A stretch of DNA of 64,000 nucleotides. Source: Ktedonobacteria bacterium. GTDB taxonomy: Bacteria > Chloroflexota > Ktedonobacteria > Ktedonobacterales > JACDGC01. Below the pieces are notes generated by a model. The model had not been told where the DNA came from. It did not search any database and worked only from the letters and a program-made list of their open reading frames with translations. The position numbers were made by a program, and so were the translations under genes. Where the stretch lies: NCBI GenBank assembly GCA_027459705.1, contig DAIDHM010000033.1, forward strand, positions 1 through 64,000, read 5' to 3'. Shown in pieces: positions 32,469 through 41,383 of this stretch. Position 1 is the stretch's first letter; the number at the start of each line of letters is the position of its first letter.

Positions 32469-32746
32469 AAAGGGTCACCTTCGCTTTCTTCCGTTGCGTC
32501 GAATATGGGGATTGGGTCGGAGAGCGCGTTGCTGGGATGCTCAGAACATCCTTCAAAGAGCGCTTTGTGAGACCACCTTCTCCATATATCAGAGTAGCGA
32601 GAGCACCGGGGATTTCACTATGGGCGAAAGGCTCCAAAATGTACGATCCAGTCGGCCCTCAGCTGCGCAGCATTTAACCAGGATCGCTGAGCGGCCGTCT
32701 GGACAGACAGACCTTCGCAGGTCGCACGAGAAAGGAATCACACGCG

Positions 32747-33649
32747 ATGATGCTACCAAACAATGTGCCAACATCTGATCCCGGCCAACCCAACACGCCA
32801 GATGTTGCGCCTGGCCACCCCAATGACCATGCGCGGGAGGATGCGCGCCTGGCAGCCGCATTCCCTGGTAGTCCGTCCACTGCTCTCCGATTGGACCCGG
32901 AACGACAACGTGACTCGCGACCTCCCGCGCAATCGCTGATCGCGCAATTTTTGCTCGTGCAGGTCGTGCGACGTGTCCTGGTCTCGCCCACGACACTGAC
33001 GTTGAGTCTGGCCAGACCGGGAACCATGCTGCCGCCTGGGCCATTTCACCCCGGTCAGTACATTACGCTGCTCCTGCCTGGACAACATGATGTGTATTAC
33101 CGCACCTATTCCCTGAGCGGTCCCAGCGATTCGCGTGCCCCCTGGGAAATTACCGTGCGCCACTTGCAGAACGGGGTTATCTCCACGTACCTCTTCGAGC
33201 AGATTCAAGTTGGTATGGTCTTTCAGGTCGCGCCGCCGCGCGGCGACTGCGTCCTTCCCCCCACCACTTCAGTGGAGAGCAAGCTGGTCTTCATCGCGGG
33301 TGGTAGTGGCATTACGCCCTTTTGCAGTATGATCCGCACGCTCGCGCTGCTGCCCGCCTCGCGCCGTCCCCAGGTAGCCCTGCATCACGCTGGCCGGACG
33401 ACAGAGGATCTGGTAGTGCCCGTAGACTGGCAGGAACTTGACTCAGGCAGTGATTGGCTGAAGCGATGGCACTACCTGGCCGACGCAGGCGATCATCTGG
33501 ATGCCGCGACCATCATAGGCCGGAGTGGCGTCAGCCCGCGCCATCACTGGTATATCAGTGGCGCGGAAGCATTCGTTGCCGCGCTCTACCGCGACTTGCT
33601 GGCACGAGATCTCCCGCCAGAACAGGTGAGCATCGAACGGCGTACCTGA
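32747..33649 (+). CDS. Ferredoxin-reductase-like FAD/NAD(P)-binding protein
   Basis: A 300-residue electron-transfer protein of the FNR-like fold. After a Pro-rich, variable N terminus (~1-60), the FAD-binding barrel has PFHPGQYITLLLPGQHDVYYRTYSLSGPSDS, with the RTYSLSG flavin motif at about 123-129. The nucleotide-binding half opens with LVFIAGGSGITPFCSMIRTL, and HHWYISGAEAFVAALYRDLLARDLPPEQVSIE carries the C-terminal helix. No 2Fe-2S domain is present, so it needs a separate acceptor. AAAGGAA precedes the ATG. The final 50 codons are repeated immediately downstream (see repeat entries). Confidence 0.85.
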   Translation: MMLPNNVPTSDPGQPNTPDVAPGHPNDHAREDARLAAAFPGSPSTALRLDPERQRDSRPPAQSLIAQFLLVQVVRRVLVSPTTLTLSLARPGTMLPPGPFHPGQYITLLLPGQHDVYYRTYSLSGPSDSRAPWEITVRHLQNGVISTYLFEQIQVGMVFQVAPPRGDCVLPPTTSVESKLVFIAGGSGITPFCSMIRTLALLPASRRPQVALHHAGRTTEDLVVPVDWQELDSGSDWLKRWHYLADAGDHLDAATIIGRSGVSPRHHWYISGAEAFVAALYRDLLARDLPPEQVSIERRT

Positions 33650-33659
33650 CGATCAGCAA
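33503..33659 (+). repeat. Tandem duplication, copy 1 (end of FNR-like gene)
   Basis: A 157-bp unit from GCCGCGACCATCATAGGCC to GATCAGCAA, containing the last ~49 codons and the TGA stop. Confidence 0.9.
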
Positions 33660-33818
33660 GCCGCGACCATCATAGGCCGGAGTGGCGTCAGCCCGCGCCA
33701 TCACTGGTATATCAGTGGCGCGGAAGCATTCGTTGCCGCACTCTACCGCAACTTGCTGGCACGAGATATCCCGCCAGAACAGGTGAGCATACCACCACCC
33801 GTGCCTGACGATCAGCAA
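33660..33818 (+). repeat. Tandem duplication, copy 2 (non-coding remnant of FNR-like gene end)
   Basis: A 159-bp copy directly abutting copy 1. The first ~127 nt differ at three positions only (G to A, G to A, C to A). Then about 11-13 nt are unrelated, before CCTGACGATCAGCAA is shared again. It follows the stop codon, has no start and is not translated as part of the protein; it is a remnant of a recent duplication. Confidence 0.85.
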
Positions 33819-33819
33819 T

Positions 33820-33855
33820 GGGCAGCCAGTGGTGTGCGTGCATCACTGGCTGCCC
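33820..33855. terminator. Hairpin between FNR-like gene and ftsK
   Basis: GGGCAGCCAGTG pairs perfectly with CACTGGCTGCCC (12 bp, 12-nt loop). It lies between convergent genes after the duplicated segment. Confidence 0.75.
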
Positions 33856-33889
33856 TCTCTCACCTCTCCATGGTGCCACGTGGCCAGCA

Positions 33890-36484
33890 TCATCCAACTC
33901 TTTGACGCTGGGTTTGCAGATTCCACTGTGGCGGTTGGCCGACGATCTTTGCTTGCGCGCGCCAATGGTTCGCAAGCTGACGTACCTCGTCATCGGCGAC
34001 AAAGGTCGCCTGGATGCGCTCTGGCAGGGGGGTATCGCCCGCTCGCAGGAGCATATCACCTTTGCCCAGCAGGAGTTCCGCGCCACCCCGATCGAGGATG
34101 GTGCGCGAATCAACTGCCGCCGCGACTTTGAAGGCTATGCGTGTCGGGATGTTGGCTTTGATCAACCCGGTGATGACATCGACCGTGGGCCGTTGCGTCG
34201 CGAGGATCAGGTGGATGCCCGTCGCGCGGGCGAGCTGGGCGAGCCGGGCGATCTGTCGTTCGACCCGTACGCCGCCGATCAACATCAGGTCCGCTAGTTC
34301 GTCGATCACCACCAGGATGCGTGGGAGCATCGGCTGGTCAGCCGCCACAATGGGTGACCCCGCACGCAGTTCGGCATAAGCACTCAGATTGCGCACTCCA
34401 GCTCGCGCGAAGATCCGGTAGCGTTGCTCCATCTCCGCCGTCACTCCTTCCAGTGCTTGCTCGGCTAATGGCAGATCCGTAATGACCGGAGCCAGCAGAT
34501 GGGGGATATCGGCATATGGGGTGAATTCGACCATCTTCGGATCAATCAGCAGGCAACGAACCTGATCCGGGGTCGCTCGTGCGAGTATTGAGGCGATGAT
34601 GGCATTGAGGAAGACGCTCTTGCCCGTCCCTGTCGTCCCGGCAATCAAGACGTGCGGAAATTGCGCCAGGTCGGCGACACGCACCCGTCCCACACTATCA
34701 CGTCCCAACGCGATGAGGAGATCCGATGGGTGGGCGAGCCCGGCTCCGGGGCGAGCTGCCATTGCGAGTGGATCCGCGCGCGCAGGGTCACTTCCCATGA
34801 CGTCTGGCTCGCGTGGTGGTTTGCTACTATATGTCGCTCCCTGCTCCATGGGTTCCGCGCGCGCGCCCTGGGACGCGGCTTGCCACGCGTCACTCGTCAG
34901 CACCTCGCGCAACGTCACCACCCGACTCTGGGTATTGGGGATCTCAATGCCAACAAAAGGCTGGTCAGGGACGGGCGCTTCCATTCGCAAGGTGGGCACC
35001 GCCAGTGCGAGCGCCAGATCCTGCCGCAATTGCAGGATCCTTTTGACACTGGTGCGTTGCACCAGGGGATCGCCTTGGGCATCACGAATCGCATGGCCGC
35101 GATCGTCGATGCGCAATTGATGATAACGCGCTCCTCGCGCGATCTCCAAAGGGCGGATGCCGAAGCGGATAAGCGTCGGACCAATGCTGATGTCGCTGGC
35201 GCGTACCTCAGCATCCACACCGAAATCGCGCAGGGTGCGCGCAATCAGTGCGGCCTGCTTTGTGGCATAGGCCTGGGCAGCGTCCTCGTCTGTAAGGGGG
35301 GTGGTGTGCAGGATGCTGAGTTTGGGGAGTTCCCAGTGGCCACCCCTGGCAGTCGGCGTCGTTTGGCGCGGCCCCCCCTCGTCGCCCACGGTGCCCGGTC
35401 GTGGCGGCGTCGGTGTGATGCGGTAGGGCGCCTCGGGCGCATCTGCCGGGCTCATGGGGAGTGGTGTCGCGTTGATGGGTAGAGTGGAGACCGGACGCGT
35501 CAATGCGGCATCGACCGGTGCCAGGCCGCTAGCAGATACCCGGTGGCGGGCGGACGGCGGAAGTTCTGGTGCTTGCTCCTGCGGGTCATTTGTGGTATTG
35601 CCACTCGTCAACGGCGGCAGTGCAAAACTTGTTAATCGAGGCGGGGTCTCTCGTCGTAAATAGGTCGGGACGCGCAACGCGTCTGTAACCCGGTTGGAAT
35701 CCGATGGCGCATACGGCGGTTGTGCCTGCTCTGGTTGGCGCATGGCGACGGCCGCCACGGGTGGGTGGCTCTTCCCCGTTGCGTCCGCGGTCGGCGTGAG
35801 TGCCGGGAGGGTCGGCGGGGTAGTGGTCAGCGCTAGTGCGGTTGGCGGGTGTTGCCACTGCGTTGACAATGGTGCGCCAGTTGGCTCAATCACAGGACCC
35901 GACGTAGCCAGTGCGGCGGCGCGCAACGGAGCGGGTTGGTGTGCCATGGCTCTGATGGGTGTGGGGGGGGCTGGCCGCACGATACGGGCAAGGTCACGCC
36001 ACGAGACCCGGAACGCAATCAATCCGGCGATTCCAAGGCCGCCAAGCATCAAAATGTGCTGAGTGGTCGTCGGCAGATGCGCGAGGAGCGCGCCGCCCAG
36101 TCGACCAAGTATCCCGCCGGTCATTCCATGGCGAATCAAATGGCTCTCAATGAGGAGCAACCAGAGCGCCAGGCAGCCGCCAATCACCATCCGGGGGCGA
36201 GGTAACGGCGCGCGCCGCACGGCTGCGGCAATCACCAGCATCGCCAGCACGATCGTCCCGAGCAATGCCAATGGCGCGCCCCAGCCACAGAGGAGCCGTA
36301 CTGGTTGCGCCATCGCTGCCAACCAGGAGCCACGCGCGCTGGATGTCTCACCCAACAGCATCGCTAGCGCGACGAACCCAGCGATCGCCGCAATGCCGCT
36401 GGCGCGGAGTGGGGGCGCCAGACCACGCCACCAGTTTGCCACGGCTCCGGATGGAAATGCTCCAGACTTTCCCTGTTGTGCCAT
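33890..36484 (-). CDS. ftsK: FtsK/SpoIIIE-type DNA translocase
   Basis: A septum-located DNA pump of 864 residues. Four hydrophobic helices at the N terminus (about 25-165) anchor it, followed by a long Pro/Ala/Thr-rich linker (about 190-420). The alpha-beta motor domain has KQAALIARTLRDFGVDAEVRASDISIGPTLIRF, Walker A in VLIAGTTGTGKSVFLNAI (about 613-622), LLIDPKMVEFTPYADIPHLLAPVITD, Walker B VVIDELADLMLIGG, and ILATQRPTVDVITGLIKANIPTRIAF. It ends soon after FVADDEVRQLANHWRAQ, so the DNA-sequence-reading gamma winged helix usual in FtsK is absent. The start was moved to ATG 36484, with AAGGAGG 7 nt upstream. Confidence 0.92.
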   Translation of the reverse strand: MAQQGKSGAFPSGAVANWWRGLAPPLRASGIAAIAGFVALAMLLGETSSARGSWLAAMAQPVRLLCGWGAPLALLGTIVLAMLVIAAAVRRAPLPRPRMVIGGCLALWLLLIESHLIRHGMTGGILGRLGGALLAHLPTTTQHILMLGGLGIAGLIAFRVSWRDLARIVRPAPPTPIRAMAHQPAPLRAAALATSGPVIEPTGAPLSTQWQHPPTALALTTTPPTLPALTPTADATGKSHPPVAAVAMRQPEQAQPPYAPSDSNRVTDALRVPTYLRRETPPRLTSFALPPLTSGNTTNDPQEQAPELPPSARHRVSASGLAPVDAALTRPVSTLPINATPLPMSPADAPEAPYRITPTPPRPGTVGDEGGPRQTTPTARGGHWELPKLSILHTTPLTDEDAAQAYATKQAALIARTLRDFGVDAEVRASDISIGPTLIRFGIRPLEIARGARYHQLRIDDRGHAIRDAQGDPLVQRTSVKRILQLRQDLALALAVPTLRMEAPVPDQPFVGIEIPNTQSRVVTLREVLTSDAWQAASQGARAEPMEQGATYSSKPPREPDVMGSDPARADPLAMAARPGAGLAHPSDLLIALGRDSVGRVRVADLAQFPHVLIAGTTGTGKSVFLNAIIASILARATPDQVRCLLIDPKMVEFTPYADIPHLLAPVITDLPLAEQALEGVTAEMEQRYRIFARAGVRNLSAYAELRAGSPIVAADQPMLPRILVVIDELADLMLIGGVRVERQIARLAQLARATGIHLILATQRPTVDVITGLIKANIPTRIAFKVAAAVDSRTILDRGGAELLLGKGDMLLRAGDTPLPERIQATFVADDEVRQLANHWRAQAKIVGQPPQWNLQTQRQRVG

Positions 36485-36679
36485 TGCTCTGCCTCCTTGC
36501 GCTCTCACCAAATACCCATGATCTAGCATACTGGCTGCCAGAATCGCGATGTGGTGGACGGACGCGGATATGAATTCGAGTGTGACGTAGCTCACTAGCC
36601 TGAATGCCCTAGCAGCGACGCTCGGTATGATAAGATATCTTTGGCAAGGATATGAAAGAGGCTCTTACAGGGTAATGCC

Positions 36680-37021
36680 ATGCACACAACCACACGACAA
36701 GCATCACACATCAATACAGAAGCCCGACGCCAGGCTGAACATCTGCGACGCCAGATCGCTGCGATCGGCAACTGCGGGATAGATGAGCTCGTTGAGTGGA
36801 ATACCCGCGTCTGCCCAGATTGCCAGCGGGATGTCCTCTCCGCCCCACGCTGCATATACAACAACCTCCCCCATCTGCCCCCCCTCTACTATGCGCTGGC
36901 AGGCGAAGATGCATTGGGAGATCGACCGCTTGGGTTGGGAGAGAGCGAAGTGCTCGCTCTCAGCGATCTCCTCTGGAACATCAAAGCCAATCGGCTCTGC
37001 GACGATCTGCGCCTGGCGTGA
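36680..37021 (+). CDS. Small hypothetical protein with CPDC motif
   Basis: A 113-residue protein. The N-terminal third is helical and basic (INTEARRQAEHLRRQIAAIG); the middle holds CPDCQRDVLSAPRC, a possible zinc-binding group of three cysteines; the end is helical. No family is recognised. Codon use on this strand (many G/C third positions) is better than the antisense ORF 36704-37045, which was rejected. AGAGG lies upstream. Confidence 0.55.
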   Translation: MHTTTRQASHINTEARRQAEHLRRQIAAIGNCGIDELVEWNTRVCPDCQRDVLSAPRCIYNNLPHLPPLYYALAGEDALGDRPLGLGESEVLALSDLLWNIKANRLCDDLRLA

Positions 37022-37247
37022 GGATCCGTCGCGTCTTGCCTCCACCAGAGAGATGTGCCGGTGCTACTCCATTATGATTTAAGAAATTTTTAAGGCAATC
37101 ACTGGATAAGTTATACAAATATGTGTTTAAAGAATTATGGAATGAATCAGAGCGTGTACGCGGATGACAGCAAGATGCGTGGTCATTCGAACCTATTGCT
37201 CATGCTCATGGCTGTGATTCATTATCCCGTAAAATACGGAGGGTTTC

Positions 37248-38837
37248 ATGGATTCGTTCTTCAATATCGTATCCAATTTGTTACCCACTGGTAACGTCGT
37301 CGGCATCTTTATCCTTATCTTGAGCGTGATTGGTGGTGTTGTTTATTTTTTCATCGACTGGCGAGCGGAAAGGCGCGCCCGCGACACTTTTGGCATCGAA
37401 CGAAGACGGTTGACTGAGGTCAATCTAAAAGTTGATTATGATCTGCAATTTTCCCCAGTACAACATGGATTGCTTTCCAACAGCCAATCGGTTTTTCTTT
37501 CCATGCGCCTGCCTATTCAAAATATCGGTGATGGGCCGGTCGATATTTTGGCCATGCTCGTAACCGGAAGACTCCTCTCTGCCGAAGAAAAACCCGGTAT
37601 CGGAGCGCGGAGTCGAGATGTCGAATGGAATGATTTCCAGACCCTCTACTGGAACTCGCCCCGGTTGGATACACTCTTTGTCGGTATCTCAACCACGAAG
37701 AATACAATTGCGAAAGCGGATGATTTCAATCGCCTCGCCGCGAAAGAAAATGGAGTGTTACGGCGGTTGGACGCTGTGGAAAATATCGACGCGCTCCTTC
37801 AACGAGAAGATGTGCTCATGCGCCACCGCGTCTTTGTGGTCGCACGTGGCTATCCGCTCGGCGAAATACTTCGACAACTGGGTGGCGGCCCACCAGATCC
37901 TTCGGTCAATGTGCAGCAAGGTAGTCTTCAGTTCCAGACACTTGCTGAACCCAATTACCTGCGCTGGCAGACAGTGCAACAGGCTTTGATCAACCTGAAT
38001 CGTTTTGTCTTTCGCATTGCAATATATAACCCCGCCGATCCTGAAGAGAGTGGCGATCCACTTGGGTTTCTCACCGAACCTGATGCCTGGCGGATCTTCC
38101 TGCTCTACCATTGGGATTTTGTAGATGCCGCCTCGACAGCCCCGGCATCGTATCAGATGGCTTCGTCAAAAACTCAACGACCTTCTCAGCAGAGCGAGAA
38201 CAGGCCAGACCGCAAAAATTTCACAGACATCATCCAGAAGCTTACCGATCGAGTCAAGCAAGACGACCTGTATCCTGATCTGCGACTGCCGCCAGGTTGG
38301 CATACAGACCGAGATCGCATCAAGAAAGCTCGTGAAATCTGCCAACGTGAGCTTGCTGATTTCATTCTGGTCTGGGAGCATATGCGCGCGGTGATTGAAG
38401 CTTGCAGGGGTTATACGACGTCGGTGAACAGCGGACAACGAACTCAAAAGCCCCGTGTAAATACGCGCGAGGGCTATCCGGCACTGGTTTTTGAGGATCC
38501 CTACTATTCCACTGCTGTGGAGAAGATTATCGCGGCGCAACCAACATTGACTGATGAGCAAAAACGTCGAATCCTCGCCCACCCATTGGATTTCAAAGCG
38601 CGCTGGTTTGCGCTCATGCAAGAAGGTTATCTGATCAGCAAGCCTTTTCAGCGGCGGATCAAATTTCTGGGAGTCTTGCCATTGTGGCGGCGGAGAGACT
38701 ATGCAATCGACCACGATATTCCCGCCGATCCCCGCATCCTCGAGCCATTTGTCATGCGATCGCATAATCTGATGACCTCGGTTGCCACGCCGCAAGATGG
38801 CGGTCGGGGTGGTCTCCGTGAGAGCAAAATTATGTAA
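37248..38837 (+). CDS. Membrane-anchored protein of unknown family
   Basis: A 529-residue protein with one N-terminal helix (VVGIFILILSVIGGVVYFFIDW, about 17-38) followed by a basic stretch (RAERRARDTFGIERRR). The large soluble part has no recognised domain; it contains beta-rich early sequence (VNLKVDYDLQFSPVQHGLL) and later helical, charged regions, and a C-terminal RIKFLGVLPLWRRRDYAIDHDIP. The DNA is visibly poorer in GC than its neighbours and flanked by AT-richer spacers, which may indicate acquisition from elsewhere. GGAGGG lies at ideal distance from the ATG. No function is claimed. Confidence 0.75.
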   Translation: MDSFFNIVSNLLPTGNVVGIFILILSVIGGVVYFFIDWRAERRARDTFGIERRRLTEVNLKVDYDLQFSPVQHGLLSNSQSVFLSMRLPIQNIGDGPVDILAMLVTGRLLSAEEKPGIGARSRDVEWNDFQTLYWNSPRLDTLFVGISTTKNTIAKADDFNRLAAKENGVLRRLDAVENIDALLQREDVLMRHRVFVVARGYPLGEILRQLGGGPPDPSVNVQQGSLQFQTLAEPNYLRWQTVQQALINLNRFVFRIAIYNPADPEESGDPLGFLTEPDAWRIFLLYHWDFVDAASTAPASYQMASSKTQRPSQQSENRPDRKNFTDIIQKLTDRVKQDDLYPDLRLPPGWHTDRDRIKKAREICQRELADFILVWEHMRAVIEACRGYTTSVNSGQRTQKPRVNTREGYPALVFEDPYYSTAVEKIIAAQPTLTDEQKRRILAHPLDFKARWFALMQEGYLISKPFQRRIKFLGVLPLWRRRDYAIDHDIPADPRILEPFVMRSHNLMTSVATPQDGGRGGLRESKIM

Positions 38838-39064
38838 ACTATAGAGTCGCTCTGAAATCGCGTGGGAAGCCCAATGATGATCACGTAACCCGGCGGAAAA
38901 CTCGGAAAAAGCCCGGCAATATCGAGAGTGGACGCGAGGTGGGCGCTAGCGATTGGCCTACGTCGCGTCTTGTTTTCAGCGGTTTTGTCCGGTAGAATAC
39001 GACCATTCACTTTGGCTTCCAAGTAAGATGCGCGCGCGCCCCGCGCCCCAGAGGTAGAGACTCC

Positions 39065-40420
39065 GTGGAATCAGCAACAACCATACCGCGTCTTTCGCCC
39101 ACCACAACCTTGCTGGCGGGCATTCAATGGCTCTTTTTCATGTTCGCCAACACCGTGGTCATCCCGCTCTCGGTGGCCGCGGCGTTTCATCTGAATGCCG
39201 CAGCCACCACCGGGTCGCTCGAGCGCGCGTTTATGTATACCGGGCTGGCGTGTGTCCTCCAGGCATTGCTGGGGCATCGTCTGCCATTGATGGAAGGATT
39301 AGCGGGCCTGTGGTGGGGAACAATTCTCGGCGTTGCCGCCACCGCAGGCGAAGGCGGCCTGCCGAGGGCGGTTGTCGGTGGCAGCATTGCCGTCGGGATC
39401 ATCCTGGTCAGCGGCCTGATCATCCTGATTGGCGCTACCGGCCTCGGATGGCATCTCAAGCGTTTCACCTCGCCGCCGGTCGTCGCGACCTTCTATGTCT
39501 TGTTGGCAGCGCAACTAAGTCAGTCATTCCTCAAAGGCGCGCTCGGGATGGCCGGTGGCGGTCAGATCGTCCCAGGAATCGCGGCGATCTCGTTGGTGCT
39601 GGTTGTGCTGGTACTGGTACTGAATATTGGTGGGCGCGGATTGGTGAGCAACTTCGCTCTGCTGATCGGTATCGTTGTCGGATGGATTGCGTTCACTCTG
39701 CTTTTGCCGCACGCGGCGCCCGCGCCAGTCCCCGCTGGCAAACAGCTCTTCGCCACGTTTCCGTGGGGCGCGCCCGCCTATGACCCTGGCGTCATCCTGA
39801 CGATCGTCATCGCTGGCCTGATCAGCCTCTCCAATTCCTACGCCGCTATCGAAGGCGGCAATGAACTGTTAGGCCAGACCTCCGATTCCGGCCAGTATCG
39901 GCGGTCGCTGATGCTGACTGGCCTTAATGGCATCGTCGCTGGGGTCTTTGGCATCGTCCCTTACGCGCCGTATGTCTCTTCACTCGGCTTTCTGCGTACG
40001 ACGCGCATCCTGGATCGGCTCTCGTTCATGCTCGGTGCGGCGATATTTTTCTTGCTCGGCGCCATTCCGTTGCTGGGGCAATTGCTCGCGTCATTGCCTC
40101 TGAGTGTTGGAGATGCGGTGCTCTTCGTCGCCTATCTGCAACTGATTGGTTCTGGATTGAATGTGTTACGTGGTACGACCTTCACCGCCATGACGATCTA
40201 CCGCCTGGCCTTACCCATGTTGCTCGGTCTTGCGATTATGACGATCCCGGCCAGCGCATTCCTCCCATTGCCTGCGCTGGTGCGAATTCTCGCGCAAAAT
40301 GGCCTGGTGTTGGGTATTCTCGTCGCGCTGATCATCGAGATTGCCATACCCCGGTCACAAGCCACAAACAGTGAACGAGTCCGCAATGCACGTGGGGGAG
40401 AAACCAGCGACGCAGAGTGA
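39065..40420 (+). CDS. NCS2-family nucleobase:cation symporter
   Basis: Imports uracil, xanthine or a related base with protons or sodium. The 451-residue protein has about 12-14 hydrophobic segments. Family landmarks include LLAGIQWLFFMFANTVVIPL at the N terminus, the substrate region around LPLMEGLAGLWWGTILG, and the second half LISLSNSYAAIEGGNELLGQ, where the acidic residue of the binding site is expected. GTG 39065 is used because AGAGGTAG lies 8 nt upstream. No purine or pyrimidine gene is adjacent, so the transported base is not decided. A GC-rich leader precedes it, but no known riboswitch was recognised. Confidence 0.85.
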   Translation: MESATTIPRLSPTTTLLAGIQWLFFMFANTVVIPLSVAAAFHLNAAATTGSLERAFMYTGLACVLQALLGHRLPLMEGLAGLWWGTILGVAATAGEGGLPRAVVGGSIAVGIILVSGLIILIGATGLGWHLKRFTSPPVVATFYVLLAAQLSQSFLKGALGMAGGGQIVPGIAAISLVLVVLVLVLNIGGRGLVSNFALLIGIVVGWIAFTLLLPHAAPAPVPAGKQLFATFPWGAPAYDPGVILTIVIAGLISLSNSYAAIEGGNELLGQTSDSGQYRRSLMLTGLNGIVAGVFGIVPYAPYVSSLGFLRTTRILDRLSFMLGAAIFFLLGAIPLLGQLLASLPLSVGDAVLFVAYLQLIGSGLNVLRGTTFTAMTIYRLALPMLLGLAIMTIPASAFLPLPALVRILAQNGLVLGILVALIIEIAIPRSQATNSERVRNARGGETSDAE

Positions 40421-40624
40421 GATGAGTAGTTATTCCCACAGGAGAGCGGCTTTCCTTCCCGTGTGCATCCGTGCTAGACTCTACGTGGGAGTCAATTGGA
40501 CGCGATCTCAGGTGGGTCAGTCCTCATATGATCTTTTCGCAACCCTTGATCACCAGCCGGAGACACGCGGATTGGCAACGCCGGTTCGTGGCAGAGGCAA
40601 AAGAGATGGCTGAGGAGTCATAGT

Positions 40625-41374
40625 ATGCCAACATGGCAACGAGCAATCATTATCGGCGCGTCATCAGGGATCGGCGAAGCATTAGCCATGGCCCTGGCGC
40701 GTCAGGGGACCGCGGTGGGGTTAGTGGCGCGGCGCGCGGATGCATTGGCGCGCGTGCGCGACGCGGTCACGACGCTGGGTGGCAACGCGCATGTTTATCC
40801 CCATGATGTGCAAGATCTCGACGCCGCAGCTGGCCTCTTTCAGCAGATCACCCAGGACCTTGGCGGCGTGGATCTCGTCATCTATGCCGCGGGGATCATG
40901 GGGCATGGCGATAGCCATACCTACGATACGGCGAATGATCGCGAGGTGATCACGACGGACCTCCTTGGCGCGATGGCCTGGTTGAACGCCGCTGCGCAAC
41001 GCTTTGATACCCTGGGGGGCGGCACGATCGTCGGCATCTCCTCGGTGGCGGGCGAACGTGGCCGTCGGGGAGATCCCGCTTACGCGACGGCCAAAGCTGG
41101 CATGACCACCTATCTTGAAGCGCTCCGCAACCGCCTTGCTGCACGTGGCACGACCGTCGTCACCATCAAGCCAGGCTATATCGCCACGCCGATGATCGCG
41201 GGCGCGCGACTTCCACGGATTTTTCCCATCGCCAGCGCTGATCGCGCCGCCACGCTGATTCTGCGCGCCGCGGCCTTCAAACGGCCCACCAGCTTTGTGC
41301 CTGGTTTCTGGCGACCAGTGGCATTCCTGCTACGCGCCATTCCCTCGCGCATCTTTCGACAACTCAATGTATGA
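40625..41374 (+). CDS. Short-chain dehydrogenase/reductase (SDR)
   Basis: An NAD(P)-dependent oxidoreductase of 249 residues. The cofactor loop is IIGASSGIGEALAMALA (residues ~8-24), the structural motif is VIYAAGIMG (NNAG-like), and the catalytic Ser and YxxxK are in GISSVAGERGRRGDPAYATAKAGM. The C terminus is hydrophobic (WRPVAFLLRAIPSRIFRQ), seen in SDRs that act at membranes or on lipids. GAGGAG precedes the ATG. The substrate is unknown; it stands alone. Confidence 0.9.
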   Translation: MPTWQRAIIIGASSGIGEALAMALARQGTAVGLVARRADALARVRDAVTTLGGNAHVYPHDVQDLDAAAGLFQQITQDLGGVDLVIYAAGIMGHGDSHTYDTANDREVITTDLLGAMAWLNAAAQRFDTLGGGTIVGISSVAGERGRRGDPAYATAKAGMTTYLEALRNRLAARGTTVVTIKPGYIATPMIAGARLPRIFPIASADRAATLILRAAAFKRPTSFVPGFWRPVAFLLRAIPSRIFRQLNV

Positions 41375-41383
41375 GACAGCCGT

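Noticed and set aside
33503-33818. Tandem copies read as a DGR template/variable pair, because all three substitutions are A in copy 2
   Set aside because: Only three differences, no AAC-rich codons, and the last divergent patch includes an indel not limited to A positions.
36704-37045. 113-residue minus-strand ORF with fairly natural composition
   Set aside because: The plus-strand ORF 36680-37021 has better third-position bias and a ribosome-binding site.
38838-39064. Purine riboswitch before the NCS2 permease
   Set aside because: The conserved loop and junction sequences of the purine aptamer are not present.
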